Positions 1 through 9,010 of a stretch of 64,000 bases of DNA are shown here, one piece after another (within the stretch, counting starts at the first letter, position 1; each line of letters starts with the position of its first letter). Position numbers and translations under genes: made by a program. This DNA is from CBDANZ01 sp965197865 (GTDB lineage: Bacteria > Acidobacteriota > Vicinamibacteria > Vicinamibacterales > CAVVIG01), in NCBI GenBank assembly GCA_965197865.1, contig CBDANZ010000003.1, positions 1-64,000 of the forward strand, written 5' to 3'. Under the pieces are notes generated by a model, which worked only from the letters and a program-made list of their open reading frames with translations, was not told the origin of the DNA and made no database searches.

Positions 1-1
1 T

Positions 2-1057
2 GCCGTGTCGTTCCGCTACGGGCCAATCCTGGCGGTGGACGGCGTTTCACTGGAGGTGGCCGAAGGGGAAATTGTGTGCCTGCTGGGCCCCTCGGGTTCG
101 GGCAAGTCCACGCTGTTGCGGCTGATTGCCGGGATCGAGCGCCCTTGGTCTGGTCGCGTGCTGCTCGACGGCGTCGCGGTGGCCGGGCGGGGCACATTCG
201 TCGAGCCCGAAGAGCGCCGCGTCGGGATGGTCTTTCAGGACTACGCGCTCTTCCCACACCTGACCGTGGCGGCCAACGTCGCATTCGGGATTCGGCGGCA
301 GCGCAAGGCCGATGTCGACTCACGGGTGGCCGTGATGCTCGACCGCGTGGGGCTGCGTCAGTATGCGGACAGCTACCCGCACATGCTGTCGGGAGGCGAG
401 CAGCAGCGCGTCGCGCTGGCTCGCGCTCTCCTGCCTGGCCCACGCGTGCTGCTCATGGACGAAGCATTCTCCAGCCTCGATAGCCGTCTGCGCGATCGCA
501 TCCGTCAAGACACCTTGAAGCTGCTCCGCGAGACCCGCACGACGGCGGTCCTCGTCACGCACGACCCCGGTGAGGCGATGCGCCTTGCCGATCGGATCGC
601 GTTGCTGCACGAGGGGCGACTTGTTGAGTGTGCTCCCCCCGAGGACCTGTACAGCAAGCCAGCGACTCTTGCCGCCGCGCGCTTCATCAGCAACGTCAAC
701 GAGCTGCGTGGGGTTTGCAGGGACGGCTACGTTCTGACGCCGCTTGGCTGCTTCACCGCGCCGCACTTGGCCGACCAGACGGAGGCCTGCGTTTGCATCC
801 GCCCGCACAGCGTCCGGGTCGCACCTCACGGCGACGGCGTGCCCGGCCGAGTGGTCAGCACCTCGTTCTTGGGCGAGGTCAATCACGTGGCCGTGGCGGT
901 GAACGGCTTGGCCGCGCCGCTGACGATCCGCACGCCGGGGCGCACGCGGTTGTCGCCCGACGACACGGTGTATCTCGCAGTCGATCCCGAGGACGTGCAG
1001 GTCGTGGCCTACGACGAGCACAGTGCCCTGATGCCCGTTCGTGCCGAAGGAGTTTGA
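2..1057 (+). CDS. fbpC: Fe3+ ABC transporter ATP-binding protein (5' end outside window)
   Basis: Nucleotide-binding subunit that powers periplasmic ferric iron import. Visible in order: Walker A GPSGSGKST, Q-loop FQDYALF, ABC signature LSGGEQQRVA, Walker B LLMDEAFSSLD and switch His in VTHD, followed by a C-terminal TOBE-like region (residues about 235-345) typical of FbpC/PotA-type ATPases. The reading frame is open from base 2; the GTG at 5 is an artefact of the window edge, because family members usually carry a few residues before SFRYG. Its TGA stop overlaps the ATG of the binding-protein gene by one base, so the three genes form a coupled operon. Iron specificity is inferred from the neighbouring binding protein. 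Confidence 0.93.
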   Translation, partial: AVSFRYGPILAVDGVSLEVAEGEIVCLLGPSGSGKSTLLRLIAGIERPWSGRVLLDGVAVAGRGTFVEPEERRVGMVFQDYALFPHLTVAANVAFGIRRQRKADVDSRVAVMLDRVGLRQYADSYPHMLSGGEQQRVALARALLPGPRVLLMDEAFSSLDSRLRDRIRQDTLKLLRETRTTAVLVTHDPGEAMRLADRIALLHEGRLVECAPPEDLYSKPATLAAARFISNVNELRGVCRDGYVLTPLGCFTAPHLADQTEACVCIRPHSVRVAPHGDGVPGRVVSTSFLGEVNHVAVAVNGLAAPLTIRTPGRTRLSPDDTVYLAVDPEDVQVVAYDEHSALMPVRAEGV

Positions 1058-2091
1058 TGATAACCCGTAGCCCGTTGAACCGCCTCACGCGAGTGGGCCT
1101 GCTGGCCTGCCTGGCAGCCCTGGTCGCCGGCCCCGTTGCTGCGCAGGAGTTGAATCTCTACACGACACGCGAACCCGGCCTCATCCAGCCATTGCTCGAT
1201 GCCTTCACCGAGCAGAGCGGCGTCACGGTCAACAGCCTCTTCGTGCGCGGCGGGCTCGCCGAGCGCGTCGGGGCCGAGGGCACACGGTCGCCGGCCGACG
1301 TGTTGATGACGGTCGATTTGGGTAACCTGCTTGACTTAGTGGAACGGGGGCTGACCCAGCCGGTCGAGTCGGCGACGCTCGAAAGCGCGATCCCGTCGAA
1401 CCTGCGCGGGCCGAACGGCGAGTGGTTCACCCTCTCGATGCGCGCCCGCGTCCTTTACGCAGCTAGGGACCTCAATCTTTCGTCCTTCACCTACGAGCAA
1501 CTCGACGATCCTCAGTGGCGCGACAGGGTCTGCAGCCGCGCCGGACAGCACCCGTACAACACGGCGCTCTTCGCGGCCTACATCGCTCATCACGGCGAGG
1601 CGCAGACCGAGAGCTGGCTGCGCGGGCTCACGTCGAATCTGGGGCGTACGGCCGCTGGCGGCGACCGTGATGTTGCGCGTGACATCATGGGCGGCATTTG
1701 CGAGATCGGAATCGGCAACTCCTACTACGTCGGGCTGATGCGCAGCGGCGCCGGCGGGCCTGAGCAGGAGCAGTGGGGCGCAGCGATCAAGGTGATCCTG
1801 CCAACGTTCGAGAGGGGCGGTACGCACGTGAACATCTCGGGGGCGTCGGTCGCGAGGAACGCGCCGAATCGCGCCGCCGCCGTGCGGTTCCTCGAGTACC
1901 TTGTGTCGGATGAAGCCCAGAAGCTCTACGCGGAAGCCAACTTTGAGTACCCGGTCAAGGCAGGCGCCACGGTGCACCCGATCATCGCGGCGCTCGGCCC
2001 GCTGAACATCGACTCGCTGCCGCTCACCGAGATCGTGCGGCACCGCAACACGGCGAGCCGGCTGGTGGACCAGGTCGGGTTCGACGATTGA
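1057..2091 (+). CDS. fbpA: Fe3+ ABC transporter periplasmic substrate-binding protein
   Basis: Iron-binding periplasmic protein of the FbpA/FutA class, 344 aa. It begins with a signal peptide (Arg-rich N-terminus, hydrophobic stretch, cleavage near VAAQ), then the mature start ELNLYTTRE common in this family. The NSYYVG motif carries adjacent tyrosines (Y223, Y224) matching the iron-ligand pair of FbpA. The ATG at 1057 overlaps the upstream stop. The frame stays open far upstream, but that part is a shadow of the ATPase gene, so the signal peptide fixes the start. Its stop overlaps the TTG start of the permease. Known family function: Fe3+ delivery to FbpB; the exact ligand here is inferred. 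Confidence 0.92.
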   Translation: MITRSPLNRLTRVGLLACLAALVAGPVAAQELNLYTTREPGLIQPLLDAFTEQSGVTVNSLFVRGGLAERVGAEGTRSPADVLMTVDLGNLLDLVERGLTQPVESATLESAIPSNLRGPNGEWFTLSMRARVLYAARDLNLSSFTYEQLDDPQWRDRVCSRAGQHPYNTALFAAYIAHHGEAQTESWLRGLTSNLGRTAAGGDRDVARDIMGGICEIGIGNSYYVGLMRSGAGGPEQEQWGAAIKVILPTFERGGTHVNISGASVARNAPNRAAAVRFLEYLVSDEAQKLYAEANFEYPVKAGATVHPIIAALGPLNIDSLPLTEIVRHRNTASRLVDQVGFDD

Positions 2092-3770
2092 GCCCCGCGG
2101 CGCTTGGCGCCCCCCGGCCCTGGTCTGATGTGAACCCATGGGTCGGGGCATCCGGCGTCCTCGCGCTTCTCGTGTTCCTGCCCTTCGTCGCGCTGATGTT
2201 CGCCGCGGCCGGGGGCGCCGAAGATCTCTGGCAGCACCTCATGACCTTTGTGCTGCCGGTGGCCGCCCGCGAAACGGTCATCCTGCTGGCGGGCGTGGGG
2301 CTGCTCACCGCGGCGATCGGTACCGGCACGGCCTGGCTGGTGAGCGCGCACGACTTTCCCGGCCGCAAAGCCTTCGATTGGGCGCTCCTTCTCCCTCTCG
2401 CGGTCCCTACCTACATCGTCGCCTACGCTTACCTCGACATCCTGCACCCAGTCGGGCCCGTGCAGACGGCGATCCGCGCGCTTCTGGGCGTCGACAGCCC
2501 ACGTGACCTGCAACTGCCGGACATCCGCTCGATGGCCGGGTGCATCATCCTGCTCAGTTTCGTGCTCTACCCGTACGTCTACCTGACGACGCGGGCGATG
2601 TTTCTGATGCAGGCGGCCAACCTGATCGACGTGGCTCGAACGCTCGGCGTCGGACAGCGTGGCGTCTTCCTGCGCGTGGCTTTGCCGCTGGCGCGCCCCG
2701 CGCTCGCAGTCGGCCTTAGCCTGGCGCTGATGGAAGCGCTCAACGACATCGGCGCGTCGGAGTTCCTCGGCGTGCGCACGATGACGGTCTCGATCTATAC
2801 GACATGGATCACCCGCTCGGACCTGCCCGGGGCAGCGCAGATCGCGTTGGCGATGCTCGCGATCGTCCTCGCGCTCGTGTTGCTGGAGCGGTGGGCGCGG
2901 CGGCAGCGCCGCTACGCCAACGACGCGCAGCACCCCCGTCCGCTCACGCGGCACCGGCTGCGCGGCACCTCGGCAGCGCTGGCGGTGGCTGGCTGCACGG
3001 TCCCGGTGGCGGTGGGGTTTCTGTTTCCGGCGGCGTATCTCGTGGACGCAACGATGAGCCGTATCCGTTTTGCTGGAGTCTCGGCCAGCGTGGTGACCGA
3101 GGCGCTCAACACGGTGATCCTCTCATCGATCGCGACGGTGCTCACCGTTGCCTGCGGGGTTGCCATCGTCTATGCCGTGCGCATCGCGCGCTCGCAGTTG
3201 CCGGCGGTGCTGGCGCGCGTCGCCTCGCTCGGCTACGCGGTGCCTGGCACCGTGCTAGCGCTCGGCCTGCTACCAGTCGTCACCAGGATCGACGGTGCGA
3301 CCGACAACCTCTCGTTACGCTTCCTGGGGATCTCGACCGGGCTGCTGATGCTCGGCTCGGGTGCGGCGCTTATCTACGCCTACCTCGTGCGCTTTCTGGC
3401 GATCGCGGCGGGGGGGATCGAGGCCGGCTTCAGCCGCGTGTCGCCGTCGCTCGACGCTGCAGCGAGCACGCTGGGGGAACCGGCAGGCCGTAGGCTTTGG
3501 CGTATCCACCTGCCGATGTCGCGCCCGGCGCTCGCCACGGTGGCCATGCTGGTGTTCGTGGACTGCATGAAGGAACTGCCAGCAACGCTGCTCCTGCGGC
3601 CGATCGGCGTCGAGACGCTCGCCACGCATCTCTACGGCGAGGCGATCCGCGGGACCTACGAGGATGCGGCTGGCGCCGCGCTGCTCATCGTGCTGGCCGG
3701 CCTCGTGCCGGTGCTCATTCTCGCCCGTGTCGGCACAGGCATTACCGCCCGCTACGTGCCGAACCGGTAG
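2088..3770 (+). CDS. fbpB: Fe3+ ABC transporter permease (fused double domain)
   Basis: Inner-membrane permease of 560 aa with two tandem BPD_transp_1 halves, about 12 membrane segments. Each half contains an EAA-like loop contacting the ATPase (around VARTLGVGQRGVFLRVALPLARP in the first half, AASTLGEPAG and following residues in the second). The start is a TTG at 2088 overlapping the TGA of fbpA by 4 nt, which indicates translational coupling. Length agrees with fused FbpB/SfuB permeases. It is the last gene of the iron operon; downstream sequence is insertion-sequence debris, so no further operon member is evident. Confidence 0.92.
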   Translation: MSPAALGAPRPWSDVNPWVGASGVLALLVFLPFVALMFAAAGGAEDLWQHLMTFVLPVAARETVILLAGVGLLTAAIGTGTAWLVSAHDFPGRKAFDWALLLPLAVPTYIVAYAYLDILHPVGPVQTAIRALLGVDSPRDLQLPDIRSMAGCIILLSFVLYPYVYLTTRAMFLMQAANLIDVARTLGVGQRGVFLRVALPLARPALAVGLSLALMEALNDIGASEFLGVRTMTVSIYTTWITRSDLPGAAQIALAMLAIVLALVLLERWARRQRRYANDAQHPRPLTRHRLRGTSAALAVAGCTVPVAVGFLFPAAYLVDATMSRIRFAGVSASVVTEALNTVILSSIATVLTVACGVAIVYAVRIARSQLPAVLARVASLGYAVPGTVLALGLLPVVTRIDGATDNLSLRFLGISTGLLMLGSGAALIYAYLVRFLAIAAGGIEAGFSRVSPSLDAAASTLGEPAGRRLWRIHLPMSRPALATVAMLVFVDCMKELPATLLLRPIGVETLATHLYGEAIRGTYEDAAGAALLIVLAGLVPVLILARVGTGITARYVPNR

Positions 3771-3782
3771 ATCCACGATAAC

Positions 3783-3816
3783 GGTGCCGACCGGGACGGC
3801 CCAAATGGAAATCCAG
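3783..3816 (+). repeat. Remnant shared with start of truncated methyltransferase at 26356
   Basis: The 19-base core GTGCCGACCGGGACGGCC plus the following (C)AAA..TGGAAATCCA recurs at 26334-26368, where it is the 5' flank and first codons of a DNA methyltransferase gene. Here the open frame dies after three codons (ATG GAA ATC CAG GTT TAA). The likely reading is a decayed copy of that gene start, left beside the iron operon by an insertion-sequence rearrangement. Confidence 0.5.
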
Positions 3817-3891
3817 GTTTAAGGTGGACAGGCAGGCGAATGATCTTTTCAGACTACCAGCCGCCGTCGGCCAAAGTGTGCAACACAACCC

Positions 3892-4095
3892 GATGAGACC
3901 TACGTTCGTATCAAGGGGCGCTGGTGCTACCTCTACCGAACCCTCGATTCCATCGGCGCCACGATCGACTTCGTGTTCTCGGGGTGGCGCGATGCCGCGG
4001 CGGTTATCCGCCTGTTCCGCAAGGCGCTGACTGATCCGTCGCATCCTCCGCCCCACGTCATCAACACGGACCAAGCACGCCTCTACCAGCCCGCG
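3892..4095 (+). pseudogene. IS6-family transposase fragment
   Basis: In one frame the sequence reads DETYVRIKGRWCYLYRTLDS, then FSGWRDAAAVIRLFRKAL and VINTDQARLYQPA. This is the IS6/IS240 catalytic region with the first Asp (DETY) and the second Asp (NTDQA). The N-terminal HTH part and the final Glu region are absent, so it is an inactive internal fragment of about 68 codons. It abuts an IS3 fragment downstream. It differs from the intact IS6 copy at 30.7 kb. Confidence 0.75.
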
Positions 4096-4278
4096 GTAAA
4101 AGTGACTGACTGGGGATCGACACGATCGATCCGCTGTACTACTCTCTGCTCATGGCGATGGGCACGACGCGCGACGACGAGTCGCAGCAAGCTGACGTTT
4201 CCCCCGAAAACGACGACAAGTTAGAACTGCAGTACGGTGGCGCTTTGAGGATCCCCGGGGCAGAAAGGATGGGACCGA

Positions 4279-4545
4279 TGAAGCGTTCGAAATTCTCCGA
4301 GGAACACGTGGCGTACGCGTTGCGCCAGGCCGAGTCCGGCACGGCCGTAGGGGATGTCTGTCGCCAAGTGGGCATCAGCGAGGCAACGTTCTATGCGTGG
4401 AAGAAGAAGTATGCGCATCTGGGCGTCAGTGAACTCCGGCGACTCCGGCAGAATCGAGGAAGAAAACACGCGGCTGAAGCGCCTGGTGGCGGATCTCAGC
4501 CTCGACAAGCACATGCTGTCGGAGGCGCTACGAAAAAAAGTCTGA
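4279..4545 (+). pseudogene. IS3-family (IS407 group) OrfA, frameshifted
   Basis: The start MKRSKFSEEHVAYALRQ followed by GDVCRQVGISEATFYAWKKK is the HTH_Tnp_1 DNA-binding OrfA of IS407-type IS3 elements. Near 4452 the frame shifts: the family continuation EEENTRLKRLVADLSLDKHM is found in another frame and ends LSEALRKKV at 4545. OrfB is missing. The complementary OrfB C-terminus of the same IS type lies at 24955-25233, so two halves of a similar element bracket 20 kb. Confidence 0.8.
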
Positions 4546-5042
4546 CGCCCGCACGGTGCCCCAGCTCGGCTCAGGCGGCAACCGCGACTTCGGCATCAAC
4601 GTCCCTGAGAAACGGCGGGAACTGATTTATTTCAAAGATACCAGCCCGACCGGTCACGCAAGGGCTGAACTCAAATCCGCTTTGTTCAATGTGGGGCGAC
4701 GCAGCGGTGCGCCTGATTCCATGAGGCAGTTCAATGCGGGACAAGGCGGTGAACAGTTGCGGGCATCAGGCTACCCGAGTATTCACTCGCCACGGCCGTT
4801 TTCTCGCACCATACACGGATCCGTCCCGGGCCGTCCTCGGACTCGCGGGACTGGAGTCGCTCGGACGATGAACGGTGCGGCCCGCTGACCGCTTCGATGG
4901 CCGCGCGATGCGGCGTCCGAAAATTCTCCCGCTTCCGGCGCTGCAGCCTGTGCGAGTGCCGTTTCACCAAGCAGAGCTTGGGCATTCGCTAGGTTGACCA
5001 AGGCGTGAAGGCCCGTCGGCCTATGGTGCAATAGAGCGGCTT
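4546..5042. other. Intergenic debris, no gene recognised
   Basis: About 500 bases between the IS3 OrfA remnant and the recombinase stop. Short open frames exist on both strands but none has recognisable residues or a convincing start. The long antisense frame reaching into 6.2 kb is a shadow of the recombinase. Confidence 0.5.
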
Positions 5043-6002
5043 TCATGCCACAACGGGCTCGCGTACCTCCCGGAGGTAGGCGGCCCAGTCGTTCATCAAC
5101 CGCCGCCGCCGTTCGAACAAGTCCGAGCGGGCGTAGGCTGCCTCGACCGGATTCTGGACCCTGTGCGCCAGCGCCGCCTCGACGACCTCGCGCGGATGGT
5201 CCGTCTCCTCGGCCGCCCAGTCCCGGAAGCTGGACCGGAATCCATGCGGCACGCAGGCGATGCCGCAGCGTGCGAGCAGCAGGCGCAGTTGCGGGACAAC
5301 CAGCCGCCGGCCGCTCCGGCTGGGGAACACGAGCGGGCCGTCGCCAAGCGTCCGCGCGGCGGCGAGGATCGCCAGCGCCCGCCCGCACAGCGGGACCCGG
5401 TGGTCGCGCTTCATCTTCATCCGCGTGGCCGGGATGGTCCACACGTGTTCTGCCGTATCCATCTCGTCCCACGCGGCGAGCCGGACCTCGCCCGACCGCG
5501 CGGCCGTCAGCACCAAAAACTCGAACGCCAGCGTGACGGCCGGCGGCGCGCCTGACGCCCGCACCGTCGCGAGCGCCGCGGCGACCTCCCGGTGCGGCAA
5601 CGCCCGCATGTGCTGCACGATGTTGCGCTGGGGACCGAGCACCGGTCCGACCCGGTCGGACGGGTTGTCGGTGCGCAGGTTCATGGCGATGGCCCACTCC
5701 AGCACGGTGTGGATTCGCTGCTTGACGGTCTTGGCCATGACCGGCTTGGTGTGCCAGATGGGGGTAAGGATCGCGAGCACGTCGGCGCTGGCCACCTCCG
5801 AGATCGGCCGCCGGCCGATGCGCGGGAACGCGTAGCGTTCCAGGCTGCCTCGCCACGCCTGCACCTGCGCGGGGGTCTTCCACCCGGCCCGCTTCTGGTC
5901 GATCACCGTGGTCGCGGCTTCGGCGAAGGTGGGCGTCCCCTGGACGCGGCGCCTGTCGGCGAGTGGGTCGCCGCCCGAGCGGGCGAGCTTCCGGTTGGCC
6001 AC
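5043..6002 (-). CDS. Tyrosine recombinase (DUF4102-type integrase), start unclear
   Basis: Site-specific recombinase of the phage-integrase family. The catalytic domain shows Arg in LTAARSGEVR, the H-x2-R box PHGFRSSFRDWAAE, the second His in ALAHRVQN and the Tyr nucleophile in EAAYARSDL. The central SAM-like core-binding domain begins at FAEAATTVI. Clear similarity to the neighbouring recombinase (6752-7963) continues upstream of the only in-frame canonical start (GTG at 6002) as far as about 6182: FVRTAPPG, DGHGLYLYV, SWIQRLVIRGR, LVSLAEAREQ. No ATG, GTG or TTG occurs in frame above that. Either the start codon is non-canonical or the N-terminus is broken, which would probably remove arm-site binding. 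Confidence 0.75.
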   Translation of the reverse strand: MANRKLARSGGDPLADRRRVQGTPTFAEAATTVIDQKRAGWKTPAQVQAWRGSLERYAFPRIGRRPISEVASADVLAILTPIWHTKPVMAKTVKQRIHTVLEWAIAMNLRTDNPSDRVGPVLGPQRNIVQHMRALPHREVAAALATVRASGAPPAVTLAFEFLVLTAARSGEVRLAAWDEMDTAEHVWTIPATRMKMKRDHRVPLCGRALAILAAARTLGDGPLVFPSRSGRRLVVPQLRLLLARCGIACVPHGFRSSFRDWAAEETDHPREVVEAALAHRVQNPVEAAYARSDLFERRRRLMNDWAAYLREVREPVVA

Positions 6003-6239
6003 GGCCTGCTCGCGGGCCTCGGCCAGCGAGACGAGGGTGACGGCGCCGAGGCCAAGTTCGCAGCGCCGGCCGCGGATGACGAGGCGCTGGATCCAGCTGC
6101 GGGCGCCGGTCGGCTGGACGTAGAGGTAGAGACCGTGGCCGTCGATGTGGTGCCCAGGCGGGGCGGTGCGGACGAAAGCGGGGGCGAGGGCGTGGTGGGG
6201 ATGGCGGCCTCGGCGCTTGGTTCTGCGGGGCGACTGGAC

Positions 6240-6404
6240 CGGAGTAGTCTCTGTAATAATCCATGCATTATATACTGGATGATGAGGGATTCCGTAAGAT
6301 ATCCTGAGCCGGCGTAGACCGTAGATGTTGGTAATAAGTTATTATTATTCAGTCAGTTATTGGTATTCTATACATGGCAATGGACACTAGTGGACAAACT
6401 ATAG
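6240..6404. other. AT-rich island between the divergent recombinases
   Basis: Strikingly AT-rich relative to its surroundings, with TTATTATTATTCAG-like runs. It continues on the other side of the recombinase relic at 6630-6790. Such islands commonly hold integrase promoters and accessory-factor sites; no specific operator could be defined. Confidence 0.4.
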
Positions 6405-6645
6405 ACCGTGTTCCACCGCGACGGCATCCCTGTCCGCCGCTGGCGCACGGCGTGGCGCACCGCCTGTCAGGCCGCTGGGGTGCCGACCCGCTTCCTCCAC
6501 GATTGTTGCCGCACCGCCGCCCGCAACCTGATCCATCCGCGCGAACGTCCCCGAACGGGTCGCCATGCTCCTGACCGGGCACAAGAGCCGCGCCATCTTC
6601 GACCGCTACAACATCATCCACCGTCTATTATGGCCCTACGTCTTC
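6405..6645 (+). pseudogene. C-terminal fragment of a third tyrosine recombinase
   Basis: Reads VFHRDGIPVRRWRTAWRTAC, FLHDCCRTAARNLI and then, after a frameshift near 6540, VPERVAMLLTGHKSRAIFDRY. These are the last catalytic boxes of a phage-type integrase (H-x-x-R region with Cys-Arg-Arg, GHK, and the DRY tyrosine). Upstream domains are absent. It is sandwiched between two full-length recombinases of another subfamily. Confidence 0.75.
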
Positions 6646-6751
6646 CCATGGTGTCCAATAGTGTTCATATAAAATACGTTAGTAGAATGTGTTAATTATC
6701 GTATTACGTCTTGACACCGTGCCACTACGTCCCGTATATTCCTAATTATAG

Positions 6752-7963
6752 ATGTATAGCTCACTGTATAGTGATAAGAGCGAGAATCGACCGATGACGG
6801 CCACGCCGCCGCGTCGCCTCACGCACCGCTTGAGCGCCGCGTTTGTGCGGACCGCCGAGCCCGGGTTCTATTGCGACGGCCATGGGCTGAACTTGCGCGT
6901 GGATCCGTCCGGGGCGCGGCAGTGGGTACAACGGCTGGTCATTCGAGGGCGGCCCCGGATGCTCGGGCTCGGCGGCTACCCGCTGGTGTCCCTGGCCGAG
7001 GCGCGCAACGTGGCGTTCGCGAACCGCCAGCGAGCCCGGGCGGGCGGAGACCCGCTGGCCGAGAAGCGCCATGGCCAGGGCGTGCCCACGGTCGAGGAGG
7101 CCGCCGCCGAGGTGTTGGCGCAGCAGCGCCCCGGCTGGCGCAATGCCAAGTACGCGCGGGACTGGCCGCGCAGTCTGCACGCCTATGCGTTCCCGCGCCT
7201 CGGAGCGCTGCCCGTGCCCGCGGTGACCACGGCCGACGTGTTGGCCATCCTCACCCCGATCTGGCACGAGAAGGCCCAGACCGCACAGCGGGTGCGCCAG
7301 CGAATCAGTGCCGTGATGAAGTGGGCGATCGCCATGGGCTACCGGCCGGACAACCCGGCGGACGACGCCCTCGGGCAGGCCCTCGGGCGGCAGCAGACCG
7401 TCGTCCAGCACATGCGGGCGCTGCCCCACGGCGCGGTGGCAGACGCCCTCGCGACCGTGCGAGCCTCCCAGGCCGCGGTCACGATCAAGCGGGCGTTCGA
7501 GTTTCTGGTACTGACGGCGACGCGGTCCGGCGAAGTGCGCCTGGCGACGTGGGACGAAATGGACCTGGACGCGGGCGTCTGGACCATCCCCGCCGCGCGC
7601 ATGAAGGCGAAGCGGGATCACCGCGTCCCGCTCTCGAGCCGGGCGCTCGCGATCCTGCACGACGTACCGAGACTGCGCGATAGCACTGGCCTCGTGTTCC
7701 GCAGTCGGCGCGGGAAGCCACTCTCCACCGTGACGCTACCGAGATTGACCAAGGACCTCGGCATCGCCGCCGTGCCGCATGGGTTCAGGTCGAGCTTCCG
7801 GGACTGGGCCGCGGAGCGGACGAACACACCCCGCGAAGTGGTCGAGGCCGCACTCGCCCATACGGTACAAAACCCCACCGAGGCGGCCTACGCACGCAGT
7901 GATCTCTTCGAGCGTCGGCGCCGCCTGATGGACGACTGGGCCTCTGCCATAGAGTCGAGGTAA
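6752..7963 (+). CDS. Tyrosine recombinase/integrase (DUF4102 arm-binding type)
   Basis: Complete integrase of 403 aa, the likely mobility gene of the island to its right. Residues about 20-110 form the arm-DNA-binding DUF4102 domain (LTHRLSAAFVRT, DGHGLNLRVDPSG, GLGGYPLVSLAEAR); the core-binding domain follows, then the catalytic domain with Arg in LTATRSGEVR, PHGFRSSFRDWAAE, His in ALAHTVQN and Tyr in AAYARSDL. ATG at 6752 gives 14 extra residues; ATG at 6794 (MTATPP) is the more usual start for the family. Enzymes of this type normally integrate at tRNA or tmRNA 3' ends, and such a sequence lies 340 bp downstream. It is divergent from the related recombinase at 5043-6002. Confidence 0.93.
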   Translation: MYSSLYSDKSENRPMTATPPRRLTHRLSAAFVRTAEPGFYCDGHGLNLRVDPSGARQWVQRLVIRGRPRMLGLGGYPLVSLAEARNVAFANRQRARAGGDPLAEKRHGQGVPTVEEAAAEVLAQQRPGWRNAKYARDWPRSLHAYAFPRLGALPVPAVTTADVLAILTPIWHEKAQTAQRVRQRISAVMKWAIAMGYRPDNPADDALGQALGRQQTVVQHMRALPHGAVADALATVRASQAAVTIKRAFEFLVLTATRSGEVRLATWDEMDLDAGVWTIPAARMKAKRDHRVPLSSRALAILHDVPRLRDSTGLVFRSRRGKPLSTVTLPRLTKDLGIAAVPHGFRSSFRDWAAERTNTPREVVEAALAHTVQNPTEAAYARSDLFERRRRLMDDWASAIESR

Positions 7964-8300
7964 CTCATTCTATAGCAATATCTTACAGCTGTAGCTGTAA
8001 TCTCTTCCCCTCATCGTGCCCCTCGTTCGCAATCAGATGTCCGAGGGCATTGAAGACCCTCTGTGGACGGCTTGAGATCGTGGACCGCAGAGACGACTAC
8101 GCGCTGATCAGGCGCCGCGGGGCACCATCGTCACGACTGCCGTTGTCACCGAACGACGATCGAGCGTCGGCCAGCGACGCGTACGCGTGGCGGGCGGACA
8201 GCGGCACAAGAGAGCCGAACCGCCGCGCAGGACGTGCCTGTACGTCCTCTGCAGTGCGGGCCTGCTCGGTGGCCGGCGCTGAGCCGCACGCGACCTTGGA
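7964..8300. other. Integrase-to-att spacer, no gene recognised
   Basis: About 340 bases. It contains the small dyad TTACAGCTGTAGCTGTAA at about 7982-7999, 20-odd bases after the integrase stop, which may act in termination. The rest shows no coding signature on either strand. Confidence 0.4.
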
Positions 8301-8497
8301 AGCGGCGGGAGTCGAACCCGTTCGACCGTGTTTCGGTAACTGACTGACGACGCGTAGTTTGTGGTCTAACACGTTCGACGTCAAGCGTTTGTTGGCAGCC
8401 GTCGAGTCTACTGGAATCCACCTGAGTCCCCTCGAATCGACCCGGTTCGTGGAGAAATAGTGGAGGAGGCGGGAACCTGTTCCCGATCCGCCTGGCG
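8301..8497 (-). repeat. Attachment-site-like repeat with tRNA/tmRNA 3'-end core (inverted copy)
   Basis: Read on the minus strand, it contains GGGTTCGACTCCCGCCGC, the T-arm and acceptor sequence of a tRNA or tmRNA 3' end. About 180 bases upstream of the core on that strand are nearly identical to 28985-29178, which lies in the opposite orientation. Repeated CTCCAC motifs resemble arm-type integrase sites. No complete tRNA can be folded here, so this is interpreted as an att site and not an RNA gene. Confidence 0.6.
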
Positions 8498-8521
8498 GCG
8501 GGTGCAGGTCCCGCCTCCTCC
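8461..8521. repeat. Near-perfect inverted repeat (hairpin)
   Basis: Arms TGGAGGAGGCGGGAACCTG and CAGGTCCCGCCTCCTCCA pair over 18 bases with one bulged base and a loop of about 24. The arm again resembles a tRNA-like 3' terminus (CCCGCCTCCTCCAC). It overlaps the outer edge of the att-like repeat. Confidence 0.6.
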
Positions 8522-8811
8522 ACAGGACCATGACGGTCAGTCCAGCTCGCATCGGAGTCGAGCGACTTGGCGACATTAATCTGGTCGAAGGTGCCGTCTG
8601 GACGCACCACACCTGTCGTCACAGATGATACGCTGCGCCAGCCTTGGCGTGTCTGGCACCCCTGCGAGCACCGAATCAGCCCGCTGAGTGCGCCCCTTAG
8701 CTGCATCAGCCGAATAGTGCAGGCGATACCTTGGCGACCTTCGACCGTCTCGTGGTCGCGGGAGACGCCAGAAGGCCCACAGACCCCGAATAAACCATCC
8801 GGGGGGGGTGG
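8522..8811. other. Intergenic, no gene recognised
   Basis: About 290 bases between the hairpin and the IS3 remnant. It ends in a run of nine G residues. No conserved coding pattern was seen. Confidence 0.35.
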
Positions 8812-9010
8812 TACTCACCGGAGGTACGGGAGCGTGCGGTTCGGATGGTGCTGGAGCACGAGCGCGAGCATGACTCGCAGTGGTCCCCCATCCGGTCGAT
8901 TGCGGCGAAGATCGGCTGCTCGTCGGAGACGCTCCGTCATTGGGTGCGGGCGGTGGAACGTGACACCGGCCGCCGTCCGGGCTTGACGACGGACGAGCGC
9001 CAGCGTAGCT
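8812..9010 (+). pseudogene. IS3-family OrfA fragment
   Basis: Reads YSPEVRERAVRMV-like residues, then AAKIGCSSETLRHWVRAVER and RRPGLTTDERQR, the HTH part of an IS3 OrfA related to the intact copy at 52985. The reading frame runs on without interruption into ATPase-like sequence after about 9010, so the element is truncated at its 3' side and fused to the relic described next. Confidence 0.75.

Noticed and set aside
628..1056. Upstream extension of the iron-binding protein frame
   Set aside because: Overlaps the ATPase gene completely; the signal peptide begins at 1057.
4783..6264. 493-codon open frame antisense to and out of frame with the recombinase
   Set aside because: Pro/Arg-rich translation without family residues; GC-rich shadow of the recombinase gene.
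8097..8706. Two long minus-strand frames across the att-like repeat
   Set aside because: They translate RNA-like and repeat DNA (LRVVSQLPKHGRTGSTPAA) and are typical spurious frames over tRNA-end sequences.
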